Positions 42,821 to 50,873 of a stretch of 64,000 nucleotides of DNA are shown here, in pieces. This DNA comes from Gimesia benthica. Lineage in GTDB: Bacteria; Planctomycetota; Planctomycetia; Planctomycetales; Planctomycetaceae. The position numbers were made by a program, and so were the translations under genes. Every line of letters begins with the position of its first letter. Position 1 is the first letter of the stretch. Under the pieces are notes generated by a model. That model was not told where the DNA came from. It ran no database searches and worked only from the letters and a program-made list of their open reading frames with translations. The DNA lies in the NCBI RefSeq assembly GCF_009720525.1, contig NZ_CP043930.1, positions 6,522,001-6,586,000 of the forward strand, written 5' to 3'.

Positions 42821-44590
42821 CTAAATCCTTTTTGAATACACAGTTTTTGTGGAAACTACGAAGTTAGCTTTCCCATATTCATCTGCTTCAGCAAAGGCGG
42901 AAAATGTCATTACCTCATCTTCACCAGAATCAAACAAGTAGTTTGACCATGCAGAAAAGATCTTATCCAATACATCATTTTTTCGATTACCTACTCTACT
43001 ATCTATCAGGTTCCTTCCCTTCTCTCGTTCTTTAGGGGGTGAAATCCAAATATCAGGTCTGACAGTAAGTAGTATGAAGCCCCCGAGAGTCGAGATACCC
43101 ACCTGAACGGCCTCTGCCCAAGAAAGTGGATACTCATTCCACTCTTCTAGTTCGGTATTAAATCCTCTCACCAATATATTCGAATTGTATCCAGAAACTA
43201 TTCCCCCTCCTGTCGCTTTCTCCAGTTCAGGATAACATCCTTGTTCAGATGGAATAGGTAGTACCAAATACTTACTTTTCCTTCTGTATTTCAAGTTCAA
43301 ACTAGTATTTGTAGCCAAACCAAATGCTAGGGCTTCCTCTAGTGCCCCTTTCAGGGCCCCCTTTTGCAGCAAGGTTTCGACTCTACAGTCCAGTTGACTA
43401 CCCTGAAATTCTGCTTCACTTCCAAAAATATTTTCAAGATCGGTTATCTTTCCCCACGCATAAAGGTCGTCATCGATGAATGCAATCATTCTTCCCCGAT
43501 TGCGTCTATTAAGATCATTTACCTTTTTCCAATCAATCTTGTTGTTAAGGTGCACCTTGTAAGCGTGAGAGGGCATATCTAGAATTTTGAATGCATTAAA
43601 ACGGATGATGGGAAGAGACTTTCCTGGGCAAGGTAAGGGCAAGTGCACCTGTTGCCGTGAGTATTCGAAAATCGCATCATCTAAATCAGTTGGTCGATTC
43701 GGAAGTTGTTTCCAAAGGGCTGTCGTCAATGCAACAAAATCCACTATCTCAACAATCTTTGTCTCGACTCCAAGTGAATTTGCTTTCTCTAAAATGTCCT
43801 GGACTTTCTGTGGCGGTTGATGTCCTTTCAACGTTGCCCAATACAATCCGTGGGGAAAAGGATTGTCGCCTTCTAAGGTTTCATCAATCAGACTCATTAC
43901 AGAATCATCCCTTCCACTATATCCGACTACGAACAAGCCAAATCGATTGGATGAATTTTTAAAGCACTGTCCTAAATTCTTATTTGCTTCCTTTAAATCT
44001 TCTTCTAAGTTCATCAAAGATTTGTATCGAAAATCACCATGAAGTTTCACGTAGAAAGGAAATTTCTCATTGTTCAATTCATCGACCGCGGCTGATGAAC
44101 CTTCTAAGTGAAACGTGGTAATAGCTTTCTTGGCGACTCGGGCAAAAGAAGTCTCAACGACCTCATCGAAGTTCGTTGTGAATATACACCTGAGATAGCC
44201 AGTTTCAATCAATCCAGCTAAAGCTTTTTGACCTGATGAAATAGATATTGACTCAGTGCTCAACACTTCTCTCAAATAGTCGCGCTGCTTCCCGTAGTCA
44301 TCTCCAAACAACAACCCAAAATAAAATGAATACTCTGAGTCATCCCATTCTTGGGGAAACCCTTTTGACTCCATGTAGGATTGAATCTTTGCTTTGATAG
44401 GGGAAAGCTGAATATCATTTCCAAGAAATTCCCTATTCTCTTCCGAACAGTAGTATCTTTTCTTCAAATCCCAAATCAACTCGGTAGCAGTAGGCATGCC
44501 CGCGCTTACCGAGGTGCCAGCACCCAGAAGCCATGAGAGCTGACCTTTCTTTGAAACTTGAGTCCTAACAAACTCAGCCTGTGTGATCAT
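42821..44590 (-). CDS. SIR2-APAZ protein, NADase partner of the short Argonaute
   Basis: The 589-residue product has an N-terminal SIR2 domain (about 1-290) with GAGTSVSAG, the NAD-pocket Asn in TTNFDE, the catalytic-type His in KLHGDFR, and VVGYSGRDDS. An APAZ domain follows (about 300-589; LPIIRFNAFKILDMPSHAYK, GKITDLENIFG), which holds the pAgo. In SPARSA, target recognition by pAgo triggers SIR2 NAD+ depletion and cell death or dormancy. Start chosen at the ATG at 44590, just before a normal SIR2 leader; an upstream ATG at 44620 and a GTG at 44599 are also in frame. No other genes in the unit. Confidence 0.88.
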   Translation of the reverse strand: MITQAEFVRTQVSKKGQLSWLLGAGTSVSAGMPTATELIWDLKKRYYCSEENREFLGNDIQLSPIKAKIQSYMESKGFPQEWDDSEYSFYFGLLFGDDYGKQRDYLREVLSTESISISSGQKALAGLIETGYLRCIFTTNFDEVVETSFARVAKKAITTFHLEGSSAAVDELNNEKFPFYVKLHGDFRYKSLMNLEEDLKEANKNLGQCFKNSSNRFGLFVVGYSGRDDSVMSLIDETLEGDNPFPHGLYWATLKGHQPPQKVQDILEKANSLGVETKIVEIVDFVALTTALWKQLPNRPTDLDDAIFEYSRQQVHLPLPCPGKSLPIIRFNAFKILDMPSHAYKVHLNNKIDWKKVNDLNRRNRGRMIAFIDDDLYAWGKITDLENIFGSEAEFQGSQLDCRVETLLQKGALKGALEEALAFGLATNTSLNLKYRRKSKYLVLPIPSEQGCYPELEKATGGGIVSGYNSNILVRGFNTELEEWNEYPLSWAEAVQVGISTLGGFILLTVRPDIWISPPKEREKGRNLIDSRVGNRKNDVLDKIFSAWSNYLFDSGEDEVMTFSAFAEADEYGKANFVVSTKTVYSKRI

Positions 44591-44733
44591 CCCAATCACA
44601 ATGCGTCCCTCAATTTGCAATTAAATGCTATTCTATGAAAGAAGATAGAGCTTTTTGATCTACCACAGCGCCCGCAAAGCGTTGACCCTTTACAATCAAA
44701 AACGAACTTAAAGTCGCTGCAATTACGCGTAAT

Positions 44734-44949
44734 TTATGAGAAAGTAAAGGGTACGGTTTTTTGATCAGTAACAGCTTTCGCTTTGGGTCGACCCCCGTCA
44801 TTCCTAAAACACATCACGTTAAGGATATCCGGTCCGAAATACGGCCCCAACAACCGATAGACTAGCAAAAACACGCAAGGCGTAAACGGCTCCGGTTCAC
44901 TGATTTGATATGCATATTGTTCGGTAGGGCTCACTTTGGCTACGATCAT
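44734..44949 (-). CDS. Small protein of unknown function, coupled to the GIY-YIG gene
   Basis: The ATG at 44949 overlaps the stop of the preceding gene in an ATGA. The 71-residue product (IVAKVSPTEQYAYQISEPEP, then FTPCVFLLVYRLLGPYFGPD) has one hydrophobic segment and a basic tail (RNDGGRPKAKAVTDQK). It could be a small membrane-associated partner of the GIY-YIG protein. No family recognised. Confidence 0.55.
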   Translation of the reverse strand: MIVAKVSPTEQYAYQISEPEPFTPCVFLLVYRLLGPYFGPDILNVMCFRNDGGRPKAKAVTDQKTVPFTFS

Positions 44950-45545
44950 ATATTTGCAGCTCTACGCCGTCGTCGAATTGGACGCACAATAGGTTTGCCA
45001 GGTGGATGACAATGCACACCTGGTCGCTTGACGGTGCCAATGAAATAGCCGTTTTGGGAGTACGCACTTTCTTTGTCGCAATGTGCAGCACGATGTGAAA
45101 TAACATCGTAGTCATCATCAAGACACCAGCCGTGGCAATGATGGCGGTAACATTCAGGACACCAGATTTGAAGGTAAGCATCTCGGCTTTCCGTGATGCC
45201 ATCAGCGTTCTCAAAATAACATTTAGTGAGATTTGTGAGAATACCTCGAAGGACAGGCAGACCTTCGTGTTTCTCTGGGTGATGCAGATCATACATTATT
45301 GCCGCGTCAATCAATTGTTTAAGTTCTGCATCAAAGTAAAACCATTCTGAACTTGGACTGACGCGCAGGTGAGAGTATTTGTCGTGGTATTGCCGCTCGG
45401 TGTCGCGGTCGCCGGGGATCGAGAACAAGAGTTGCAAATCGTACGGGCAACCGGTTTGCAATTGGGGGAGACGTTTTGCTGGATCGTCAGCGTATCCGAT
45501 CTTCACGCGATGTGCGCCGATTGCTTCGATGAAGTATACGCTCAT
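44946..45545 (-). CDS. GIY-YIG-superfamily (T5orf172/MUG113-type) protein
   Basis: The 199-residue product has the T5orf172-like GIY-YIG core (about 1-75): VYFIEAIGAHRVKIGYADDP, AKRLPQLQTGCPYDLQLLFS, TERQYHDKYSHLRVSPSSEWF. The KIGYADDPAKRL block and the late Glu are the family hallmarks; these are putative nucleases common in phage and mobile DNA. The C-terminal part is Cys/His-rich (WCPECYRHHCHGWC) and probably binds zinc. Translationally coupled to the next small gene. ATG at 45545. Confidence 0.75.
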   Translation of the reverse strand: MSVYFIEAIGAHRVKIGYADDPAKRLPQLQTGCPYDLQLLFSIPGDRDTERQYHDKYSHLRVSPSSEWFYFDAELKQLIDAAIMYDLHHPEKHEGLPVLRGILTNLTKCYFENADGITESRDAYLQIWCPECYRHHCHGWCLDDDYDVISHRAAHCDKESAYSQNGYFIGTVKRPGVHCHPPGKPIVRPIRRRRRAANI

Positions 45546-45583
45546 TCTGGAGTTCCGTCATAGAGTTGTGTGTATATCTTGCA

Positions 45584-45831
45584 GTTAGACTGAAATATTT
45601 CGATATAACAAATTAACGGCAGAGTTAGTGAAATTCTGTTTAACCAGAAATAGATTGTCAAGAGTTAGATGAGGAAGTTGCGGTGAAGAAAGGAATTATG
45701 TTGAATGGCAATGGCAGCTTGAAGTTTGATGTGAACTCTCTTGGGCGAACTGACCGAAAGATGTTTCCGAGAAAATGTATGGCTTCTCGGGACACTTGTC
45801 GTGTCCGTTTTATTATTGGTTTTGGCGACCG
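45584..45831 (+). repeat. Intergenic palindromic repeat, copy B (longest)
   Basis: About 248 bp between the genes at 45944 and 45545. Left end GTTAGACTGAAATATTTCG; hairpin 1 CCGAGAA/TTCTCGG (45767-45790) and hairpin 2 GGACAC-TTGTC-GTGTCC (45790-45806) followed by GTTTTATTATTGG. Aligns with copy C over its whole length. Confidence 0.7.
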
Positions 45832-45943
45832 GATGGACGAGCATAACGACAAAAATCATTGGGCGGCAGTGATCAAACCTTCCATTCAAGACCGACGACA
45901 GCCGCTCCCGTGCATTGTTTTGTTCGGCGATTAGGCCAATATG

Positions 45944-46732
45944 TTAGCAAGTGGAAGTTGGCCAAATGCATGCATCCGGATTAATGAGCCGTTTGGCATT
46001 CGTTTCATGAAACCAGATAATTGGCGATGAAGACAATAACCCCTGATTGGTATTATTTGGATTTGTACAAGTGCCATTGTAGTTTGCAACAATTCGGTGT
46101 GGTGTTGATTGGCCACTTGGCGAATGAAGACAGGGTGACCTCCATTCCACGCGTGCAGTAGGTGAATCGCACTGAACACCATATCCGGTTTCTGTGAAAA
46201 CCATTGCGCTGGCGATGCTTTGAGATTTAGTATGGACCGTTCCATATCGATGCTCGATGTTCGTGGCGTAGTCCATCACCGCGAAGAGCCAACGATGATA
46301 TCCCTCGGCATCATCATCGACGCGCCAAACACGATAGCGATACCAACGATCGCATTCCCATTTAAATGGTGTATTGTTTACCCCAATTCCCCCGTAACCC
46401 GCCCAGTCAGATCCGCCACCCCAATTGACGCCCTTATTGTTATTGTCTCGAAATCCGTGAGGACCGGACCACTGAAATCCTCCGTGGGACCACTCGTTGT
46501 GCTGAGTAAAGTTCACGTGTAATGAGAAGTAATAAAGCCATTGGCGGTCGACTGATGCAGGAAAGTCTGTAATGCGAACGTCAACATCGTATGCATAAAC
46601 GTCAGTGGCTTGAGATTCGAGATAGGTGTGCACGGATTTTGGTTCCATAGCATTCGCCGAGCTTGTATTAAACTGAATTATTTCTGAATACCCCCCATTA
46701 ACGGTCGTTTGAATGTTTGGTTTCAGAAACAT
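45944..46732 (-). CDS. Hypothetical beta-rich protein, 262 residues
   Basis: The protein is rich in Trp, Tyr, Asn and Gly, with strand-like segments (YYFSLHVNFTQHNEWSHGGF, VNWGGGSDWAGYGGIGVNNT, WYRYRVWRVDDDAEGYHRWL). The pattern resembles sugar-binding or lectin-like beta sandwiches such as DUF3472-type proteins, but I cannot assign a family. No signal peptide, so probably cytoplasmic or exported by another route. No clear ribosome site before the ATG at 46732. Single-gene unit in the cassette-like array. Confidence 0.55.
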   Translation of the reverse strand: MFLKPNIQTTVNGGYSEIIQFNTSSANAMEPKSVHTYLESQATDVYAYDVDVRITDFPASVDRQWLYYFSLHVNFTQHNEWSHGGFQWSGPHGFRDNNNKGVNWGGGSDWAGYGGIGVNNTPFKWECDRWYRYRVWRVDDDAEGYHRWLFAVMDYATNIEHRYGTVHTKSQSIASAMVFTETGYGVQCDSPTARVEWRSPCLHSPSGQSTPHRIVANYNGTCTNPNNTNQGLLSSSPIIWFHETNAKRLINPDACIWPTSTC

Positions 46733-46883
46733 AGGATTTGATAGCTTTTACTGCAGCATTAACTCAACTGGATATAGCACCACAATACTGAACTGATGGG
46801 CAAAAAACGCTCCAAAACAAAATAACTAACTAGAATTCACTGAAATATCCAAAGATTGACTCTTTCGTATACCGTCTTCAATC

Positions 46884-47306
46884 CTAGGTAGCACTCGTTT
46901 CTGATTCTTCCGGGATCTCTAACGGCGGACAATTTGAACGCCGTCGAAGCCAGTTGATGCTGCGTATTGCAGGTTTTTGTGAAATGACCCATCTTTCAAG
47001 TTTAAACTTACCTGGAAAGTCAAGAAGCATGATTCCAATGATGACCGTCAGGAGCCCTTGACCAGGTAGAGCGAGTAATAATATTCCGACTACCACAAAG
47101 ATGAAGCCGAGAACATTTTTACCTATTAGTAGAATCCCTCGAATGACAGGATGTTGCGAAGCCCATGGCAAAGTCTTTCGTCCTGTTCGTTTGAAGTAGT
47201 CAACCGGAATTTGGACGACCAATATTGGAATTATGATAGCTGTTCCAATGAACGTGAGTAGCGAAGCTACGGCCAACCATCGCAACAATTCGGGAGACGC
47301 ATGCAT
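46884..47306 (-). CDS. PGPGW-type small transmembrane protein
   Basis: The 140-residue product has three membrane segments (about 10-30, 50-72 and 75-92) with the PGPGW-like block LLLALPGQGLLTVIIGIMLL and a basic cytoplasmic tail (FKLERWVISQKPAIRSINWL). The ATG at 47306 is preceded by GAGGAA; earlier in-frame starts lack a ribosome site. The family is widespread but of unknown role. Confidence 0.75.
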   Translation of the reverse strand: MHASPELLRWLAVASLLTFIGTAIIIPILVVQIPVDYFKRTGRKTLPWASQHPVIRGILLIGKNVLGFIFVVVGILLLALPGQGLLTVIIGIMLLDFPGKFKLERWVISQKPAIRSINWLRRRSNCPPLEIPEESETSAT

Positions 47307-47410
47307 TCTTTCCTCTAGTCTGTAGAACGCGCACCATGATATGTGCAATCAACTATCAGTTTGAGCCTACTACACCATAAATGAAGATTAACGCATCCTT
47401 ATAAATAACG

Positions 47411-47458
47411 TTCGTTTTTGTTTGCTGTCCCGCATTCGATGAGTTTCGCGAACAAAAT
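47411..47458 (+). repeat. Intergenic repeat fragment, copy E
   Basis: TTCGTTTTTG...GCATTCGATGAGTTTCGC then GAACAAAAT, alignable to the right parts of copies D and F. Between the genes at 47732 and 47306. Confidence 0.5.
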
Positions 47459-47731
47459 TAATGAATGTCTGGTCTACTTGAAATTCATATCACAACTAAT
47501 TGAACACAGTACCATCTGACTGAAACAATGCGTAAGCGAAAACGGTGGTCTTAAGACATGTATCGGCATTCATAGAATTACCAAAGCAACCAAGATGAGA
47601 GGATCAGAAGTTGATCAAGTGCCGGATTGTTCTGTAAATATGAATAGGCCGAGTTTTATGGCCGCCGCTCACGTTCAACCGATTACTCTACAGAATATCG
47701 ATTGAATGAGAATCAACGGAAACCGATCCCT

Positions 47732-48043
47732 TCAAGCCAAACCACCACCGAGAGGCGGACCATAAGGCTCGAAGCGTTTGTATCGCTCCACCGCCTTCCC
47801 TGTCTTAGGGTTAGTTACTTTTGGTCCATCTTCCTCCCAATCTACCAGGTCAATCGGCTGGATAGACTGCTTAAATTGCTGGTCAGAAAACTCATTTCCC
47901 TGTGGATCGGTGTAAACAAGTTTCTGCTTCCACACTCCCGCTTCCTCTTGTTCCCCTTTTTTCTTCGCAGGCTGCTTCTTCGACGAACCTTTAGGTGGCT
48001 GCACGAACCTGGCCTTCTGTACTCTCGATCTTTTCTTTGCCAT
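47732..48043 (-). CDS. Small basic protein, 103 residues, partner of the HNH gene
   Basis: The product begins very basic (AKKRSRVQKARFVQPPKGSS, KKQPAKKKG) and continues with a mixed segment (VWKQKLVYTDPQGNEFSDQQ, PKVTNPKTGKAVERYKRFEP). It may bind nucleic acid through its basic head. It follows the HNH gene by 42 bp on the same strand and looks like its operon partner. No family recognised. Confidence 0.55.
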   Translation of the reverse strand: MAKKRSRVQKARFVQPPKGSSKKQPAKKKGEQEEAGVWKQKLVYTDPQGNEFSDQQFKQSIQPIDLVDWEEDGPKVTNPKTGKAVERYKRFEPYGPPLGGGLA

Positions 48044-48085
48044 ACGAAGCTCCAGATAAATTGAAAGATTCCGCCAGAGATGTGA

Positions 48086-48424
48086 TCAAGGGGCGCCTTG
48101 CTCTTCAATCCCAAATTCTATTTCCGTCACGGTGAGCTTGTTGTTTTGCTTCCAAGACTCTGGCAAGCCTGTTGCACCAAACTCTGTAAGTGCCCGATAG
48201 AGATAAGGGCGGAGTACTTCATCGAAAACGCGATGGCAGTTTGGGCATAAAGGCATACCGTTCGCCTGACGATCGCAAGCATTACGCCTCTTCCATTCCT
48301 TTTCGTCAATAATATGGACAGCATCAGGCAGAGGGTATTGGGTTCCGCATATCACGCAGGGATGATGTTTTCCCGTTTTCCGATCCCGCACAATCTTGCG
48401 TTTGACATCAGGATTGAAAGCCAT
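48086..48424 (-). CDS. HNH endonuclease-like protein
   Basis: The 112-residue protein has a zinc-type HNH motif: HHPCVICGTQYPLPDAVHII, DEKEWKRRN, then MPLCPNCHRVFDEVL. Two CxxC pairs bind zinc and the His-Asn-His core is complete or nearly so. Such small HNH proteins are common in phage and mobile elements. Followed by the basic 103-residue gene. ATG at 48424. Confidence 0.75.
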   Translation of the reverse strand: MAFNPDVKRKIVRDRKTGKHHPCVICGTQYPLPDAVHIIDEKEWKRRNACDRQANGMPLCPNCHRVFDEVLRPYLYRALTEFGATGLPESWKQNNKLTVTEIEFGIEEQGAP

Positions 48425-48600
48425 TTGCCGACTCCTTCTGGTCTGCCGAATTCAGCTGACTCACTTATTTAGGACTCTTTAAAGACCCCGATGGTAGAGA
48501 ATGGACGTAAACACCCACTTAAGTAAAGAGCAAGCGATTTCCATAAGCAACATATTCCGTTTCAAATCACCCCAAGCGCCTTCTCAAGATAAAACTCGAA

Positions 48601-48820
48601 TTAGACTGAATTGTTTCGGTACAACCCATGGATGGTAGGATTGGTGAAATATTGTATAATCAATGAGAACCTGTCAAGCTAGCATAGAGGAAGTTGAATG
48701 AACAAGGAAATTACCTTGAATGACTCACTTCGGTGAACCAACCGAAGGAAATTTCCGAGAAAACGTACGGCTTTTCGGGACACTTGCAGTATCCGTTTTA
48801 TTATTCGTTTTCGCGAACAG
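48601..48820 (+). repeat. Intergenic palindromic repeat, copy C
   Basis: Starts TTAGACTGAATTGTTTCGG; hairpin 1 CCGAGAA/TTTTCGG (48755-48778) and hairpin 2 GGACAC-TTGCA-GTATCC (48778-48794), then GTTTTATTATTCG and CGCGAACAG. Full-length match to copy B. In the gap 48425-49300, no other gene is convincing; a 61-codon frame at 49079-49264 is doubtful. Confidence 0.7.
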
Positions 48821-49300
48821 CTAAAAATCAATATCTCATCAATATAATCTATACGTGCTGAATACGAGCTTGCTATATTCGAAATCAAAATACTATGAAT
48901 CGTTTTTATATGATGAAAACCGTATTCGATTAGAGCGCTGAAGTTCCCCGGAAACAGTGAATCGTTAAAGCAGAAGAAGCCAGGCTAACCAATTAATGGT
49001 TCCGGATTGTAAAATTAAAGCCTTTTCACAATGTTATTCGCCGATTAGTGTTTTCGTAAGCAGCTGAAAAATAAGGGCTTGCTGCAATATCACGCAATGA
49101 AGGTATGGAGGCAGATCTCTTCAGAGAACGGGGACAATACCTTAGTGGTGTTTCTACTGGAATTAGCATTTTGGTGGTTTTTATATCAGTCGGTTTCAGG
49201 GCCTGAAGGTCAAACTTTTTCTCTTTCTCTGTCAGATGGAAGTTCCTTATTTATTGCTCGATAATTGATAACAGATAAGTAAACAGTCAATGTCCTTGAG

Positions 49301-49503
49301 CTAAAGATTGCGTGAACTCAAAACAGAACCGCAAATACGTTCGATATCTTTTTCGCCGATTCGCTGATGGCAAGGCACATATAGATATTGCGATGAAATC
49401 GCTTCCGCATTCGGGAAATCTGACTTTGTGCCAAAATGTTCTCGAGCAATATTGGAAAACAGGGGGCGACACTCAACACCAGATTTACTGATCTCCTCCA
49501 AAG
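49301..49503 (-). pseudogene. C-terminal piece of the IS-interrupted aminotransferase
   Basis: Minus-strand codons EEISKSGVECRPLFSNIARE, then FPNAEAISSQYLYVPCHQRI, end RNL with a stop at 49301. They are the C-terminal small domain of DegT/DnrJ/EryC1-type aminotransferases (FPxAExIS..xLxxPxHxxI). Joined to the piece at 50874-52599 after removal of the IS and one 9-bp copy of the target repeat, the frame is continuous (SRDHALEEISKSG). Confidence 0.85.
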
Positions 49504-49538
49504 GTTACTGTAACATCTCTTCTGTAAATTACCTGTGT

Positions 49539-49593
49539 GCCGGAGTGGTGCTTGTTATTTGAGCGTAGCGAAAATAACAAGCACCACTCCGGC
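49539..49593. repeat. Perfect 22-bp inverted repeat inside the IS left end
   Basis: GCCGGAGTGGTGCTTGTTAT (arm 49539-49560) pairs with the arm 49572-49593 around an 11-nt loop. It lies between the IS end and the transposase start; it may block readthrough from outside promoters or sequester the start. Confidence 0.75.
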
Positions 49594-49663
49594 GAGCCCT
49601 TGAAAGGGTGGGCCAGATCGGTTTCTTTTTAATGTTTTCCACAACAGAAAAGGAACTCCAACC

Positions 49664-50818
49664 ATGGCCCACCAACAACAATCTAACAACATTCTCGACG
49701 CTGTCCAGCTCCTGGCCGATCATGGATTCGATGAAATGTCGCAAGCACTCCAGATCCTGTTCAACGAAGCGATGAAGCTGGAACGTTCCGAATACCTCGG
49801 TGCCGAACCGTATCAACGCAGCGTAACACGCCGTTCTTATGCCAACGGTTTCAAGCCAAAATCATTTCAAAGTCGCCTCGGAAAGCTGGAACTGCAAGTG
49901 CCCCAGACACGCGATGGCGACTTTTATCCCTCTGCACTGGAACGCGGCGAACGGAGTGAACGCGCACTGAAGCTGGCAATCGCTGAAATGTATGTTCAAG
50001 GCGTCTCTACCCGTAAGGTCGCCAAAATCACCACCGAACTCTGTGGATTTGATGTCACCAGTACACAGGTCAGTCGGGCAGCGAAACTGCTCGACGAAGA
50101 GCTGGAAACGTGGCGTAATCGACCGCTGGGGCAGGTGGAATACCTGATCCTCGACGCCCGCTATGAAAAAGTTCGCGTGGAAGGCAGCGTGCGGGACTGT
50201 GCCGTGCTGATTGCGATCGGCGTCCTGGCCAGCGGTCATCGGAGCGTACTCGGAGTGTCTGTGTCGCTCTCCGAAGCCGAAGTCCATTGGCGTGAATTCC
50301 TGGGTTCACTCAACCAGCGCGGACTGCATGGCGTGAAGCTGATCGTCAGTGATGCACACGAAGGCCTGAAAGCGGCACGACAGAACATGCTCGCTGGCAC
50401 GCCCTGGCAGCGTTGCCAGTTTCATTTGATGCAAAACGCGATGCAATACGTTCCCAAGGTTCATTTGCGCAAACAGGTGAGCGATGAATTACGCAATATC
50501 TTTAATGCCAGAGACCTGGATGATGCGCTGAATGAACTGAAACGGTTCGTTTCCACTCATGAAAAAACAGCTCCGAAACTGGCGAGTTGGGCGGAAGAAA
50601 ACATCCTGGAAGGACTGACCGTATTTACCATCCCTGCCGGTCATCGCAAGCGGATGCGAACCACAAACATGCTCGAACGGCAGAATAAGGAATTAAAACG
50701 GCGTACCCGCGTAGCGGGACTGTTTCCCAATGAGGAGTCGTTGCTGAGGCTGGTGACCGCGGTCCTGGTGGAACTCAGCGACGACTGGGAAACCGGCATG
50801 AGATACCTGACAATTTAA
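49664..50818 (+). CDS. IS256-family (mutator-type) transposase
   Basis: The 384-residue product matches the family: N-terminal KLERSEYLGAEPYQRS, ARRSYANGFKPKS-like region, GVSTRKVAKITTELCG, then the DDE residues in LILDARYEKVR, VSDAHEGLKAA and MLERQNKELKRR. Length is typical (about 390-400). It appears intact, so the element should be able to move. ATG at 49664, after AAAGGAA. Confidence 0.93.
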   Translation: MAHQQQSNNILDAVQLLADHGFDEMSQALQILFNEAMKLERSEYLGAEPYQRSVTRRSYANGFKPKSFQSRLGKLELQVPQTRDGDFYPSALERGERSERALKLAIAEMYVQGVSTRKVAKITTELCGFDVTSTQVSRAAKLLDEELETWRNRPLGQVEYLILDARYEKVRVEGSVRDCAVLIAIGVLASGHRSVLGVSVSLSEAEVHWREFLGSLNQRGLHGVKLIVSDAHEGLKAARQNMLAGTPWQRCQFHLMQNAMQYVPKVHLRKQVSDELRNIFNARDLDDALNELKRFVSTHEKTAPKLASWAEENILEGLTVFTIPAGHRKRMRTTNMLERQNKELKRRTRVAGLFPNEESLLRLVTAVLVELSDDWETGMRYLTI

Positions 50819-50873
50819 TGCTGATCACAGAGACCGAAGGCCCCGGAAATTTACAGAATGTTTGTTGCTTTAT

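Larger units (their letters stand above)
49504..50873 (+). mobile_element. IS256-family insertion sequence
   Basis: 1370 bp with one transposase gene and imperfect inverted repeats of about 29 bp (shared core TTCTGTAAATT-A/T-CC). It is bounded by the direct repeat CCTCCAAAG (49495-49503 and 50874-50882), a 9-bp target duplication. The intact transposase, clean target repeat and restorable host gene indicate a recent insertion. Confidence 0.85.
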
